DNA of 64,000 nt, taken from assembly GCF_009193305.1 (NCBI RefSeq), contig NZ_WBVS01000003.1:124001-188000 (forward strand), written 5' to 3'. Positions 1 through 9,445 of this stretch are shown here, piece after piece. The stretch is from Bifidobacterium cebidarum (GTDB lineage: Bacteria; Actinomycetota; Actinomycetes; Actinomycetales; Bifidobacteriaceae). The position numbers were made by a program, and so were the translations under genes. A model generated the notes under the pieces. It saw nothing but the letters and a program-made list of their open reading frames with translations. It was not told where the DNA came from and made no database searches. Within the stretch, counting starts at the first letter, position 1. Each line of letters starts with the position of its first letter.

Positions 1-566
1 CGCTAGCGGCACGCATCGTCGAGAACCCCGCCGGCTCTCCTATGGCGGACGATGCATCCGATGAGCTGTTGACCGCCGCAGTCGATCAAGCCGCCGACAT
101 GCGCAATCAGGAGCTCGACAAGCTTTTGCAAGGGTCCACTGCGGCTGGACAGTCTGATCACGGCGAGGGCGATGAGAACGCCTATGCGCTCATGGCCCGT
201 TTGGGTTCCATTATGGAGCGCGCCTTGGCGGTACGGTGCAGCGCCGACACTATCGGAAACGCACTGGAACAGCTGAACACCAGCATTAGGCCCGCCGCCG
301 AGGCTCTGCATGCGCATGACAAGACGGCAGCGTTCAATCAGGAGGTGACAGCCATTTGGGAGGTACGTCACCTCATCGAACTTGCCGAAGCGGTGCTGCA
401 AGCTTCCGACGCCCGCCATGAATCACGTGGCTCGATGCGCCGACTTGACTTCCCCGAACGAGACGATGAGCATTTCCTAGCGCATTCCATGGTCTCTGCC
501 GACGGTACGGTGACGTTCAAACCGGTGATCATTACCGATTACCCACCCAAGAAGCGTGAATACTGA
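1..566 (+). CDS. Succinate dehydrogenase/fumarate reductase flavoprotein, C-terminal fragment (partial)
   Basis: The reading frame is open from the window edge (first full codon at base 3), so the N-terminal FAD domain lies outside. The visible part is helical and ends with a motif, RLDFPERDDEHFLAH, that closely resembles the C-terminal end of SdhA/FrdA proteins; it stops shortly after, at PPKKREY. The next gene, 75 bases downstream, encodes a matching iron-sulfur subunit, which supports the assignment. The pair would move electrons between succinate and fumarate on the cytoplasmic side. Whether it works as a fumarate reductase, a dehydrogenase or a quinone-independent variant cannot be told from this fragment. 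L-aspartate oxidase (NadB) shares the fold but is not normally paired with an FrdB-like gene. Confidence 0.75.
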   Translation, partial: LAARIVENPAGSPMADDASDELLTAAVDQAADMRNQELDKLLQGSTAAGQSDHGEGDENAYALMARLGSIMERALAVRCSADTIGNALEQLNTSIRPAAEALHAHDKTAAFNQEVTAIWEVRHLIELAEAVLQASDARHESRGSMRRLDFPERDDEHFLAHSMVSADGTVTFKPVIITDYPPKKREY

Positions 567-641
567 CCCGGCCCAGGGCTTGTGGCACAATAGGTTGGCT
601 GATTAGTCAGATAATGACGCACTGTTTCATGGAGGCAAAGC

Positions 642-1568
642 ATGGTTGAGGCGAGCAACACAACGGTTACCCTTCAGGTACACCGGTTCGCGCCACGCGC
701 CGAACGCGCTGAGCGTGCTCGCGGCGGTAGCCCGTTCGCCCGTAAGAGCTCTCCGTTCGGCGGCGGTTCCGAGTCGGCGTCCCGTCGCCGTCCACGTGGT
801 AAACAGTGGGTGCAGGAGTATACGATTCCCGCCCGCCCAGAAGACACCATATTGGATTGTCTGCTGGCCATCAAACGCACCATCGATCCGACGCTTGCCT
901 TCCGATACTCGTGCGGCCATGGCATGTGCGGATCGGATGCCGTGTCCATCAACGGCACCCCGACATTGCTATGCACGGCCTCCATTCGAGACTGGGCCAA
1001 GCAGCCGGGCGCATTGCCCCAGGTGGATGACGAAGGATTCCGCCATATTGGCGAAGATGAATCCGACGGTGGCGCATCCGACGATGGCGCTTCTCTCGGT
1101 GTCATCGAGCTCGCTCCCCTGCCTGGGTTCCCGCCGCAGCGTGATCTCATCGCAGACATCGATCCGATGCTGAACCAGATTCGCAAACTCACCCCGTATC
1201 TTGAGGCCGATGGCGTGCTCGCCACCACCGAAGAGGGCAAGGTGAACGCGTTCGAGTATTTGCAACACCCTGAGCAGCTTGCCAAGTACGAGACGCTCAG
1301 CAACTGCATCGCCTGTGGCGTATGCGAAGGTTCCTGCCCGGTATTCGCCGGTGGCGACGCCTTCATTGGCCCGGCCGCATTGATTTGGTCATCCCGTTTC
1401 ATCAACGATTCGAGGGACGCCAAAACCATGGAACGCATGGATGCCATCGATACCGCTGATGGCGTGGCCGCATGCCAGTCGGTGCGAGCATGCTCCCGTC
1501 ATTGCCCGCGTGGCATCGACGTCGGCGAGGAGATGTGGCAGATCGTGGCCAAAGTCCGCGAACGCTGA
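642..1568 (+). CDS. Succinate dehydrogenase/fumarate reductase iron-sulfur subunit
   Basis: Protein of 308 residues with the FrdB/SdhB cluster ligands. The 2Fe-2S site is C91, C96, D99 and C111; Asp as third ligand is also seen in E. coli SdhB. The 4Fe-4S/3Fe-4S region has C222, C225, C228 and C232, then C278, C284 and C288. It would carry electrons from the flavoprotein encoded just upstream. The start is fixed by GGAGG eleven bases before the ATG. Two stretches are unusual: a basic, Ser/Gly/Arg-rich insertion at about residues 17-54 and an acidic, Ser/Gly-rich one at about 128-151, both extra relative to FrdB as I know it. No membrane-anchor gene follows; the next gene is a methyltransferase. 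Confidence 0.85.
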   Translation: MVEASNTTVTLQVHRFAPRAERAERARGGSPFARKSSPFGGGSESASRRRPRGKQWVQEYTIPARPEDTILDCLLAIKRTIDPTLAFRYSCGHGMCGSDAVSINGTPTLLCTASIRDWAKQPGALPQVDDEGFRHIGEDESDGGASDDGASLGVIELAPLPGFPPQRDLIADIDPMLNQIRKLTPYLEADGVLATTEEGKVNAFEYLQHPEQLAKYETLSNCIACGVCEGSCPVFAGGDAFIGPAALIWSSRFINDSRDAKTMERMDAIDTADGVAACQSVRACSRHCPRGIDVGEEMWQIVAKVRER

Positions 1569-1641
1569 TCGGAGCCGCATGGCAACGCTCAACGATTGAG
1601 CACTATGAGCATTGAGCAGCACACTATATAGAGGAACGGTT

Positions 1642-2307
1642 ATGGATAAGACGCAGTATACGAATCTTGCCAAGGCATGGGAATTTGCCGAGGATCATGC
1701 CAGGCAGCGTGAAGCCCAACCGGTTGTTGCGGCCCGCGAAGTAGCCGAACAGACGGGCCAGCCTCAGGGATCCGCAGCCCAGGCGCAGCTGCTGGCCCTG
1801 CTGGCGCGTATTACCGGCGCTTCTTCAGTAATTGCCATCGGCACGGGCTCTTTGGTGGAAACCATGCAATTGGTGCATGCATTGAACGGCACCGGGCAAC
1901 TCACCGCCGTCGATTCCACCGCGCAAGGCATCGCGATGATTCGCAAGGCGTTCTCTGAGCTGCAGGACACCACCGATACGTCATTGCGTGCGGTCAATGC
2001 CGCGGCAAGCGTGTTCCTTCCCCGGTTGAACGCCAATGATTACGATATGATCGTCGTGGCTGGCGATGCCGCCAACTATGCGTCCACATTTGCCCAGGCC
2101 TCTCGTTTGCTGCGTTCGCACGGCGTCATCGCTTTTACCGATGCTCTGGCCACCTATGGCGATCACGGTGGTGTGCTCGATGCTGCTGATCGCAGCGCCA
2201 AGGCCGTGGCCATGCGTGAACTGATCGCCACAGTGGAAGAAGACGAGAACTTCGAGTCGACCCTGACGCCTGACGGCACGGGTCTGCTGCTCGCGTTTAA
2301 GAAGTAA
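1642..2307 (+). CDS. Predicted SAM-dependent O-methyltransferase (family 3 type)
   Basis: Protein of 221 residues from an ATG with GAGGAA five bases upstream; an in-frame ATG 30 bases earlier lacks such a site. The fold follows catechol/caffeoyl-CoA O-methyltransferases: helical N-terminus, then the SAM-binding strand SVIAIGTGSLVET near residues 62-74, an acidic end to the next strand (LTAVDS) and YDMIVVAGDAANY near the usual metal-binding position. The glycine-rich loop and the DxDK-like metal motif are both degenerate, so metal dependence is uncertain. Similar genes are common in actinobacteria without a known substrate. It follows the FrdB-like gene by 73 bases and is closed by a strong hairpin, so it may be the last gene of that transcript. 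Confidence 0.75.
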   Translation: MDKTQYTNLAKAWEFAEDHARQREAQPVVAAREVAEQTGQPQGSAAQAQLLALLARITGASSVIAIGTGSLVETMQLVHALNGTGQLTAVDSTAQGIAMIRKAFSELQDTTDTSLRAVNAAASVFLPRLNANDYDMIVVAGDAANYASTFAQASRLLRSHGVIAFTDALATYGDHGGVLDAADRSAKAVAMRELIATVEEDENFESTLTPDGTGLLLAFKK

Positions 2308-2318
2308 TACTTTTTGAT

Positions 2319-2380
2319 AGCGAATAATAAAAAACCGTGCCGCTGAAGCTGATACACAGTGGCACGGTTTTTTATTCGCT
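2319..2380. terminator. Bidirectional terminator between convergent genes
   Basis: A long stem pairs AAAAAACCGTGCC with GGCACGGTTTTTT around a loop of about 20 bases, and the flanks (AGCGAATAA / TTATTCGCT) extend the pairing. T-runs on both strands fit termination of the methyltransferase transcript and of the convergent LOG gene, whose stop codon touches the hairpin. Confidence 0.85.
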
Positions 2381-3155
2381 ATTGCACACCAATGGTGCTA
2401 GTGGCGATTTCAACGGCCTCTTCGGGATCATCGGTGACCGTGACCAGATGTGGGTCGATGGAGGAAATCATGCCGCGTTCTTTCACTGGCCCGTTCAGCC
2501 AGTCGAACAGCCCTTGCCAGTAGGCTTTATCGAATAATACGACCGGCATATTCGCCACCTTGTGCGTCTGCACCAGTGTCAGTAATTCGAACATCTCATC
2601 CAGCGTGCCGAAGCCTCCCGGACAGACGATGACGCCCGAGCTGTACTTGACGAACATCGTTTTCCTGACGAAGAAATATCGGAAGCTCATGCCGAGGTTC
2701 ACCCACTGGTTCAACCCCTGCTCATGAGGCAGCTCGATGCCCAGCCCCACCGACTTGCCTCCGGCGAGCGCCGCTCCCCTATTCGCGGCCTCCATAATGC
2801 CCGGACCGCCACCGGTGATGACCGCGATGTTGTTCTTGGCAAGGAGGGTGCCCATACGTCGTGCCGCTTTATACGATGGCTCGGTTCGTGCGGTACGTGC
2901 TGAACCGAAAATCGCCACGGCAGGTCCAAGCTCGGCAAGGGCCCCGAATCCGTCCACGAACTCCGATTGGATTCTGAGCACACGCCACGGATCCATATGC
3001 AGCCAATCGGTATCCTGATCGGTTTTCAGTAAATTGGCGGTGGTGTTATCCGAGGGAATCATCTGACCACGAAGAATCACCGGACCACGATGGTAGGTAT
3101 CTCCCAATGGCGAATAATCCTCGTTCATTGCCGGGGTCTGCTGTTCCTCCGTCAT
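2379..3155 (-). CDS. LOG family protein (TIGR00730-type nucleotide phosphoribohydrolase)
   Basis: Protein of 258 residues with the two signature motifs of the LOG/'lysine decarboxylase-like' family: GGGPGIMEA at residues 116-124 and PGGFGTLDE at 179-187. Characterised members hydrolyse cytokinin riboside 5'-monophosphates or related nucleoside monophosphates to base plus ribose-5-phosphate; they are not lysine decarboxylases. The bacterial substrate here is unknown. An N-terminal extension of about 60 residues precedes the Rossmann core. Its start codon overlaps the stop of nhaA by four bases, so the two are probably translated from one mRNA. Confidence 0.85.
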   Translation of the reverse strand: MTEEQQTPAMNEDYSPLGDTYHRGPVILRGQMIPSDNTTANLLKTDQDTDWLHMDPWRVLRIQSEFVDGFGALAELGPAVAIFGSARTARTEPSYKAARRMGTLLAKNNIAVITGGGPGIMEAANRGAALAGGKSVGLGIELPHEQGLNQWVNLGMSFRYFFVRKTMFVKYSSGVIVCPGGFGTLDEMFELLTLVQTHKVANMPVVLFDKAYWQGLFDWLNGPVKERGMISSIDPHLVTVTDDPEEAVEIATSTIGVQ

Positions 3156-4453
3156 ACGTTACCTTCTTCGTGTGCCATGTTGTGCAGTGCCGTCGCCTGT
3201 TCATACCGTTTGGATTGACGGCTTAATAATATGCCGGATATTACCGCGGATACCAATGACCCCACAAGCACGCCGAACCGGGCTTCCGCGGAAAGCTCGG
3301 CATTGCTGTATGCCAAAGACGCAATCAGGAAGGATACGGTGAAGCCGATACCGCAGGCGCACGCCGTGGGGATCATATCGCGTACGCGCAATCCTTTGGC
3401 CATCTTCAATCCGCCCACATGGGTCGCCAGCCATGCGGTCGTGATGATGCCCAATGGCTTGCCTACGGCGAGTGCTACAACCAATGCAATCACCAGCGGG
3501 GACAGCATCAGCGCTGGGCTCAGCTCCTCGAAATGCACGCCGGTGGCGAACAAGGCGAATATCGGCAAGGCCAACAACGCGGAGAACGGCTGGAGTTTTT
3601 CGGCGTATCGTGCGGCACGTGGCGTGGTCTCGCCGAACACTTCACGAGACGGCGTGGAGAGTCCCACCACCACGCCGGCGAGCGTCGGATGTACGCCGGC
3701 TTCGAACATCATGATCCACGCAAGAATGCCTACCACAGCAACGGCGATCCACGGCACTCGGCGCATACGCACCAACATGGACCACACCACCGCGCATACA
3801 GCGATGCCAAGGAACCAGTACCAGGCGTTGACCGATGAGAAGAACAATGCGATCAAAATGATCGCCAGCAAATCGTCCACGGTGGCCAGCGTCATCAGAA
3901 ACGCGCGAATCGAGCCTGGCAGAGCTTTGGCGAACAGTGCCAGCACAGCCAGCGAAAAGGCGATATCGGTGGCGGTAGGCACGGCCCAGCCGTGCGCCAT
4001 CTCGCCAAACGGTATGCTGCTGCCGGTGGTGGTGAGAATCAGGCTGCCGGTGCTGCCAGGACCATATTGGGAGAACACCGCAATAGTCAGCAGGAACAAC
4101 ACTGGCGGAGCCAACATGCCGCCCACCGCACAAAGCATCGGCACGGCCGCCGCCTTGGGATTGGAAAGTGAGCCGGTGGTGAGCTCCTGCTTCAATTCGA
4201 GACCGACGGTCAGGAAAAAGATCGTCAGCAATCCATCTTGCGCCCAATGACCGACCGGCAAATCGATATTGGTGTGAGGAATACCGATGTGCGTTTCCGC
4301 GATAATCTCAAACAGATGGTAGGTCCATGGCAGGTTGGCGCATACCAGACCGATCAGCGCAAAGCCCAGCATGATGAGACCGGAGATGCGATCGGAGGCG
4401 GCAATCCGCTTGATCACGCTCCATGCACTCCGTTTGGCCCCTGTTCCTGTCAT
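3152..4453 (-). CDS. nhaA: Na+/H+ antiporter NhaA
   Basis: Integral membrane protein of 433 residues with about twelve hydrophobic segments. Family hallmarks are FFLTVGLELKQEL (79-91), PTATDIAFSLAVLALF (159-174) and the ion-binding Asp pair in TVDDLLAI (D193, D194), matching D163/D164 of E. coli NhaA. It exchanges protons for cytoplasmic Na+ in pH and salt homeostasis. A polar insertion of about 20 residues (about 130-152) interrupts the usual spacing after the fourth segment. A GGAG site lies six bases before the ATG. The LOG gene overlaps its end. Confidence 0.95.
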   Translation of the reverse strand: MTGTGAKRSAWSVIKRIAASDRISGLIMLGFALIGLVCANLPWTYHLFEIIAETHIGIPHTNIDLPVGHWAQDGLLTIFFLTVGLELKQELTTGSLSNPKAAAVPMLCAVGGMLAPPVLFLLTIAVFSQYGPGSTGSLILTTTGSSIPFGEMAHGWAVPTATDIAFSLAVLALFAKALPGSIRAFLMTLATVDDLLAIILIALFFSSVNAWYWFLGIAVCAVVWSMLVRMRRVPWIAVAVVGILAWIMMFEAGVHPTLAGVVVGLSTPSREVFGETTPRAARYAEKLQPFSALLALPIFALFATGVHFEELSPALMLSPLVIALVVALAVGKPLGIITTAWLATHVGGLKMAKGLRVRDMIPTACACGIGFTVSFLIASLAYSNAELSAEARFGVLVGSLVSAVISGILLSRQSKRYEQATALHNMAHEEGNV

Positions 4454-4515
4454 TACCGCTCCTCGTCTTATGGCCGACTGCCCTGCGGCCGAAACCGATT
4501 ACCCATATTACGGTA

Positions 4516-4542
4516 AAGCCCGGGAACGATTGCCCCGGGCTT
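4516..4542 (-). terminator. Terminator hairpin downstream of malY-like gene
   Basis: AAGCCCGGG pairs with CCCGGGCTT around a short loop, just past the stop of the aminotransferase gene on the minus strand. Confidence 0.7.
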
Positions 4543-4572
4543 AAGTAATCACATCATTCCTTCGATGCCAAA

Positions 4573-5787
4573 TCAGCCTTTCTGCCGAGCAGCCAACGCC
4601 TGTTCGATGTTGTTCAACACGCGTTCAAGCAGCGCGGTTGGGCATGCCAGATTGATGCGTTCGAAGAAGTCTCCGGAATGGCCGAACAAGGAACCCTCAT
4701 CAAACCAGACGCGCGCCTCATCGCGCAGGAAGCCACACTGTGCCTGAGGATCGACGAAACCAAGGCCTCGGCAATCCAACCAAGCCAAGTAGGTACCTTC
4801 CGGCTCAATCAATCGGATGCCATCCACACGGGTAGCAAATTCACGTACTAGAGTCACATTGCGTTCCAGTACCTTCAGCAGCTGATCCAGCCATGCTTCG
4901 GCATGGTTGTATGCGGCTTGGCAAGCTACAAGACCGAAATGGCTGACCGTCAATCCACCGATGTTCTCGGCCGCCACATCGAAGCGTCGCTTCAGATCGG
5001 CATTGCGAATGATAGCATTCGAGCACAGGAGACCGGCCAAGTTGAAGGTTTTGGTCGGTGCGGTGAATTCAAAGAGGATATCCGCGTATGCATCACCCAA
5101 CGTGCCAAACATCGTGACCTGGTGACCGGGGTGGGCGAAGTCCGCGTGAATCTCGTCGCAGAGCACGTAGACGCCGTGCTTCAGGCAGATATCGCCGATA
5201 CGGGTCAGCTCCTCGGCGGTCCAGACGCGGCCGACCGGATTATGGGGGTTGCACAGAATCATGGCTGTGCAACGTGGATCGGAAGCCTTGGCCTCGAGGT
5301 CATCGAAATCGATCTCATAACGGCCTTCGGCCTCGTTCAGTACCAGTTCGTTGTCGAGAATGGTCAGTCCATTGCGTTCCGAGGCGAACGTAAACGGATA
5401 GTAGACCGGGCGCTGAATGATGACCTTATCTCCCGGATGGGTCACAGCTCGCAATGCGGTGTTGATGGCAGGCATCACGCCATCGGACAGGCTCACCCAC
5501 TCTTGGCTCACTGTGAAATGATGGCGGCGCCGCATCCAGCCAATGAATGCGTTGAAGTAATCATCAGTGGCGTAATCGTAGCCGAACACATCATTGGCGG
5601 CGGCCTTGACTAGGGCCTCAACGATTTCAGGAGCCGGTTTGAATTCCATATCCGCCACGGACAGTGGAATGACATCCTTGGAATCCGGTCCCATCTCCTC
5701 TTCAATCATGTGCCATTTGATTGATGTCGAACCATGGCGTTCAAGAACGGTATCGAAATCGTACTGAGACTGCTGCGCCTGCGTCAC
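4573..5787 (-). CDS. MalY/PatB-type PLP enzyme (cystathionine beta-lyase-like)
   Basis: Protein of 404 residues of aminotransferase class I/II fold. The N-terminal DVIPLSVADMEF is diagnostic of the MalY/PatB subgroup, and the PLP lysine is K246 in TAPTKTFNLAG; CNPHNPVGRVW and CDEIHADF are further cofactor-pocket motifs. Members cleave C-S bonds of cystathionine or cysteine, giving homocysteine or sulfide, pyruvate and ammonia. Start is a GTG with AAAGGA eight bases upstream. The methionine-type transporters at 24-27 kb would suit a sulfur amino acid role, but that link is inference. Aminotransferase activity cannot be excluded. Confidence 0.85.
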   Translation of the reverse strand: MTQAQQSQYDFDTVLERHGSTSIKWHMIEEEMGPDSKDVIPLSVADMEFKPAPEIVEALVKAAANDVFGYDYATDDYFNAFIGWMRRRHHFTVSQEWVSLSDGVMPAINTALRAVTHPGDKVIIQRPVYYPFTFASERNGLTILDNELVLNEAEGRYEIDFDDLEAKASDPRCTAMILCNPHNPVGRVWTAEELTRIGDICLKHGVYVLCDEIHADFAHPGHQVTMFGTLGDAYADILFEFTAPTKTFNLAGLLCSNAIIRNADLKRRFDVAAENIGGLTVSHFGLVACQAAYNHAEAWLDQLLKVLERNVTLVREFATRVDGIRLIEPEGTYLAWLDCRGLGFVDPQAQCGFLRDEARVWFDEGSLFGHSGDFFERINLACPTALLERVLNNIEQALAARQKG

Positions 5788-5813
5788 TGCCTAGTCCTTT
5801 CTGCAGAATTGGA

Positions 5814-5846
5814 AAAGCCTCGGAAGCATTTCGCTTTCGAGGCTTT
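5814..5846 (-). terminator. Terminator downstream of the tRNA-Arg pair
   Basis: AAAGCCTCG pairs with CGAGGCTTT, with an inner GAAGC/GCTT helix, directly after the tRNA-Arg gene in the minus direction. Confidence 0.7.
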
Positions 5847-5850
5847 ATCG

Positions 5851-5924
5851 TGCGCCAGACAGGATTCGAACCTGCGACCTGCTGATCCGTAGTCAGCTGC
5901 TCTAATCCGCTGGGCTACTGGCGC
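5851..5924 (-). tRNA. tRNA-Arg (anticodon ACG), copy 1
   Basis: A 74-base cloverleaf: acceptor GCGCCAG/CTGGCGC with discriminator A, anticodon stem GCTGA/TCAGC with loop CTACGGA (anticodon ACG), and a TTCGAAT T-loop. It reads CGN arginine codons after wobble deamination. CCA is not encoded. Confidence 0.97.
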
Positions 5925-5953
5925 ATACCACTGTCATCCCCGTGGTTCGGGAG

Positions 5954-6027
5954 TGCGCCAGACAGGATTCGAACCTGCGACCTGCTGATCCGTAGTCAGC
6001 TGCTCTAATCCGCTGGGCTACTGGCGC
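5954..6027 (-). tRNA. tRNA-Arg (anticodon ACG), copy 2
   Basis: Identical in sequence to the copy 29 bases away, a recent tandem duplication. The pair is probably one transcript on the minus strand, with this copy first. A small GTTGTC/GACAAC hairpin sits just upstream. Confidence 0.97.
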
Positions 6028-6122
6028 ATGTTGTCGTTCAGACAACTCGATTTATAATACACACTCTTTGAAGCTTCGCAACCCAGTGCACATACCGGCG
6101 TGTCGCAATGCAACTACACTAT

Positions 6123-6146
6123 AAAACCGCAGTATTCTGCGGTTTT
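6123..6146 (-). terminator. clpX terminator
   Basis: AAAACCGCAG pairs with CTGCGGTTTT around a TATT loop, 23 bases after the clpX stop, with flanking T and A runs on either strand. Confidence 0.85.
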
Positions 6147-6168
6147 TAAGCATTATTGTCTACTGCTA

Positions 6169-7542
<1,374 letters not shown>

Positions 7543-7590
7543 ACGTGCCCCTTTGCATTGTTCCAGTGCCTTCAGCGTCTTAATACACGT

Positions 7591-7617
7591 GTGACTCCCC
7601 TCGATGAGGGGAGTCAC
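7591..7617 (-). other. Perfect hairpin between clpP2 and clpX
   Basis: GTGACTCCCCTC pairs perfectly with GAGGGGAGTCAC around a 3-base loop. There is no T-run, so it does not look like a complete intrinsic terminator. Lying 18 bases after clpP2 and 48 before the clpX start, it may set the ratio of clpP to clpX message or stabilise the upstream mRNA end. Confidence 0.7.
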
Positions 7618-7635
7618 AATCAACGGTACATCCGA

Positions 7636-8340
7636 TTACTGGCGGTGCTCCAGTACTTCATCCACGATGCCGTATTCCTTGGCCTCGGGAGCGGTAAGGA
7701 AAGTATCCACCTCGATATCGCGACGGATCTTCTCCACATCCTGGCCGGTGTGCTTGGCCAGCGTGTTCTCCAGCCATTCGCGCATGCGCAGCATTTCCTT
7801 GGCCTGAATCTCGATTTCCGTGGCCTTGCCGAAGCCCTGGTCGATGGCCGGCTGGTGGATGAGCACACGGGCGTTCGGCAGCATCAGGCGCTTGCCCTTG
7901 GTGCCGGATGCCAACAGAATGGCGGCTGCGGAAGCGGCCTGACCAAGGCAGACGGTCTGCACGTCGGGCTTGATGTACTGCATGGTGTCGTAGATGGCGG
8001 TCATGGCCGTCATGGAGCCACCGGGAGAATTGATGTACATCATCACGTCACGGTTCGGATCCTGGGATTCCAGCACCAGCAGCTGGGCCATCACGTCATC
8101 GGCGGAGGCGTCGTCCACCTGCACGCCGAGGAAGATAATGCGATCCTCGAACAGACGGGAGTAGGCATCCTGGGTCTTCATGCCATACGGGGTCTTCTCC
8201 ACGAACTGCGGCATGATGTAACGGTTCGTCGGCATCTGGGAGGCCTGAGCACGGGCGGCTGCCGGCATGAAACCAGCTACGCCCTGACGACCGGCCAGAC
8301 GGTCGGCACGGGCCGCGAACTTTGCTTCTTCACTTGCCAT
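7636..8340 (-). CDS. clpP2: ATP-dependent Clp protease proteolytic subunit 2
   Basis: Serine peptidase subunit of 234 residues. The catalytic triad is visible as S137 (GQAASAAA), H162 (VLIHQP) and D212 (RDIEVDTF). In actinobacteria the active chamber is a mixed ClpP1/ClpP2 tetradecamer that works with ClpX or ClpC. Its N-terminal segment of about 60 residues before the core is longer than in ClpP1 and probably includes a propeptide. I chose the ATG at 8340 because GGGGAG is eight bases upstream; a GTG three codons earlier overlaps the clpP1 stop but sits on top of the ribosome binding site. It is cotranscribed with clpP1. Confidence 0.95.
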   Translation of the reverse strand: MASEEAKFAARADRLAGRQGVAGFMPAAARAQASQMPTNRYIMPQFVEKTPYGMKTQDAYSRLFEDRIIFLGVQVDDASADDVMAQLLVLESQDPNRDVMMYINSPGGSMTAMTAIYDTMQYIKPDVQTVCLGQAASAAAILLASGTKGKRLMLPNARVLIHQPAIDQGFGKATEIEIQAKEMLRMREWLENTLAKHTGQDVEKIRRDIEVDTFLTAPEAKEYGIVDEVLEHRQ

Positions 8341-8345
8341 ACGGC

Positions 8346-8963
8346 TCACTCCCCTTTGTTTCCAATGGTGTCCGGCGTGGTCACGAGCTTATCCACGAAG
8401 CCGTATTCCAAGGCTTCCTGAGCGGTGAACCAATGGTCGTATTCGTTGTCACGGTAGATCTCCTCAACCGTGTGGCCGGTCTGCTCGGCGGTCAGCTCGC
8501 TCATGGTCTTCTTCATATCCATGATGAGCTCGGCGTTGATGCATACGTCGGTCGCGGTACCACCGATACCGCCGGACGGCTGGTGCATCAGCACGCGGGC
8601 GTGCGAGGTCAGGTAACGCTTGCCCTTGGTGCCGGAGCTCAGCAGGAACTGGCCCATGGATGCGCACATGCCCAGACCCACGGTTGCCACATCCGGCTCG
8701 ATGAGCTGCATGGTATCGTAGATGGCCATGCCGGCGGTGATGGAACCGCCTGGAGAGTTGATGTACAGCCAGATATCCTTCTTGGGATCTTCGGCGGCCA
8801 GCATCAGCAGCTGGGCGCAGATGCGATTGGCCATATCATCCTTGACCTCTTCGCCCATCCAAATGATGCGGTCCTTCAACAGACGGTTGAAAATCGGGTC
8901 GACGGGGCCGGCCGGGACGTCTTCGCCCGCCATGACCGGCAAGGTCGCAAAGGTATTGCTCAC
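8346..8963 (-). CDS. clpP1: ATP-dependent Clp protease proteolytic subunit 1
   Basis: Protein of 205 residues from a GTG start with AGAAGGAG seven bases upstream; longer in-frame versions lack such a site and would overlap the preceding gene. The triad is S102 (GMCASMGQ), H127 (VLMHQP) and D176 (RDNEYDHW). It forms the proteolytic core with ClpP2, whose gene follows with almost no gap. In related bifidobacteria this operon responds to the regulator ClgR; I see only a poor match to a ClgR-type site here. The preceding small gene on the same strand may share its transcript. Confidence 0.95.
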   Translation of the reverse strand: MSNTFATLPVMAGEDVPAGPVDPIFNRLLKDRIIWMGEEVKDDMANRICAQLLMLAAEDPKKDIWLYINSPGGSITAGMAIYDTMQLIEPDVATVGLGMCASMGQFLLSSGTKGKRYLTSHARVLMHQPSGGIGGTATDVCINAELIMDMKKTMSELTAEQTGHTVEEIYRDNEYDHWFTAQEALEYGFVDKLVTTPDTIGNKGE

Positions 8964-9067
8964 CTTGATACTCCTTCTAATAACTCGAACATTGTTCAGA
9001 CTACCGCCTTGAAGCGACGGAAGACGGATATTGGCCTGCATTTTGGCGGCCAGCGTAGGCACGGGCC

Positions 9068-9445
9068 TCACTCCATGGCATCGAGCACATCATCAATGAG
9101 CAGGCGTTCGCGAGCACCGTCCCCTTTCAATCTGGGGAACCGGCGTTCGGCGTTCGCGGGGCTCGCGCCGGCGGCACGCGCCACATTCGATTTGCTGGCT
9201 CCATGCGCCACCGCTTTTTCCGCAAGCCGATCGACCAGAGAATCCGACACCTGCCGCATCTGTTCGGCGACCCATAACTGCGCCATATCCTGGCTCAGCC
9301 CGTAGTCTTCGACCAATTCGCTGGAGGCCTCCTGAATCGCCGCCCACAACACCATAAATGGCTTGCGGTAATAAGCGATACGCTCGCTCAGGGATTCGGC
9401 GTCCAGTAATTCCAATGCCTTGCGATCTTCAGTGTTTTGCGACAT
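9068..9445 (-). CDS. Hypothetical protein with a possible helix-turn-helix
   Basis: Protein of 125 residues that I do not recognise. It is helical throughout. Near residues 80-110 the segment [20 protein letters not shown] resembles a helix-turn-helix of the kind that starts with a short helix, AxxAGxS turn and recognition helix. A good ribosome site, AAAGGATCCC, precedes the ATG. It overlaps the 3' end of the ClC gene by 17 bases and lies about 100 bases before clpP1, so it could be cotranscribed with either. A DNA-binding regulator is possible, but this rests only on the short motif. Confidence 0.6.
   Translation of the reverse strand: MSQNTEDRKALELLDAESLSERIAYYRKPFMVLWAAIQEASSELVEDYGLSQDMAQLWVAEQMRQVSDSLVDRLAEKAVAHGASKSNVARAAGASPANAERRFPRLKGDGARERLLIDDVLDAME

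Noticed and set aside
5851..6027. Tandem tRNA-Arg genes as a phage attachment site
   Set aside because: No integrase or phage-like gene is adjacent; both copies are complete, so a plain gene duplication suffices.
9042..9057. Possible ClgR site upstream of clpP1
   Set aside because: ACGCTGGCCGCCAAA on the minus strand matches only part of the ClgR consensus, with mismatches in key positions, and lies inside or beside the end of the upstream gene.
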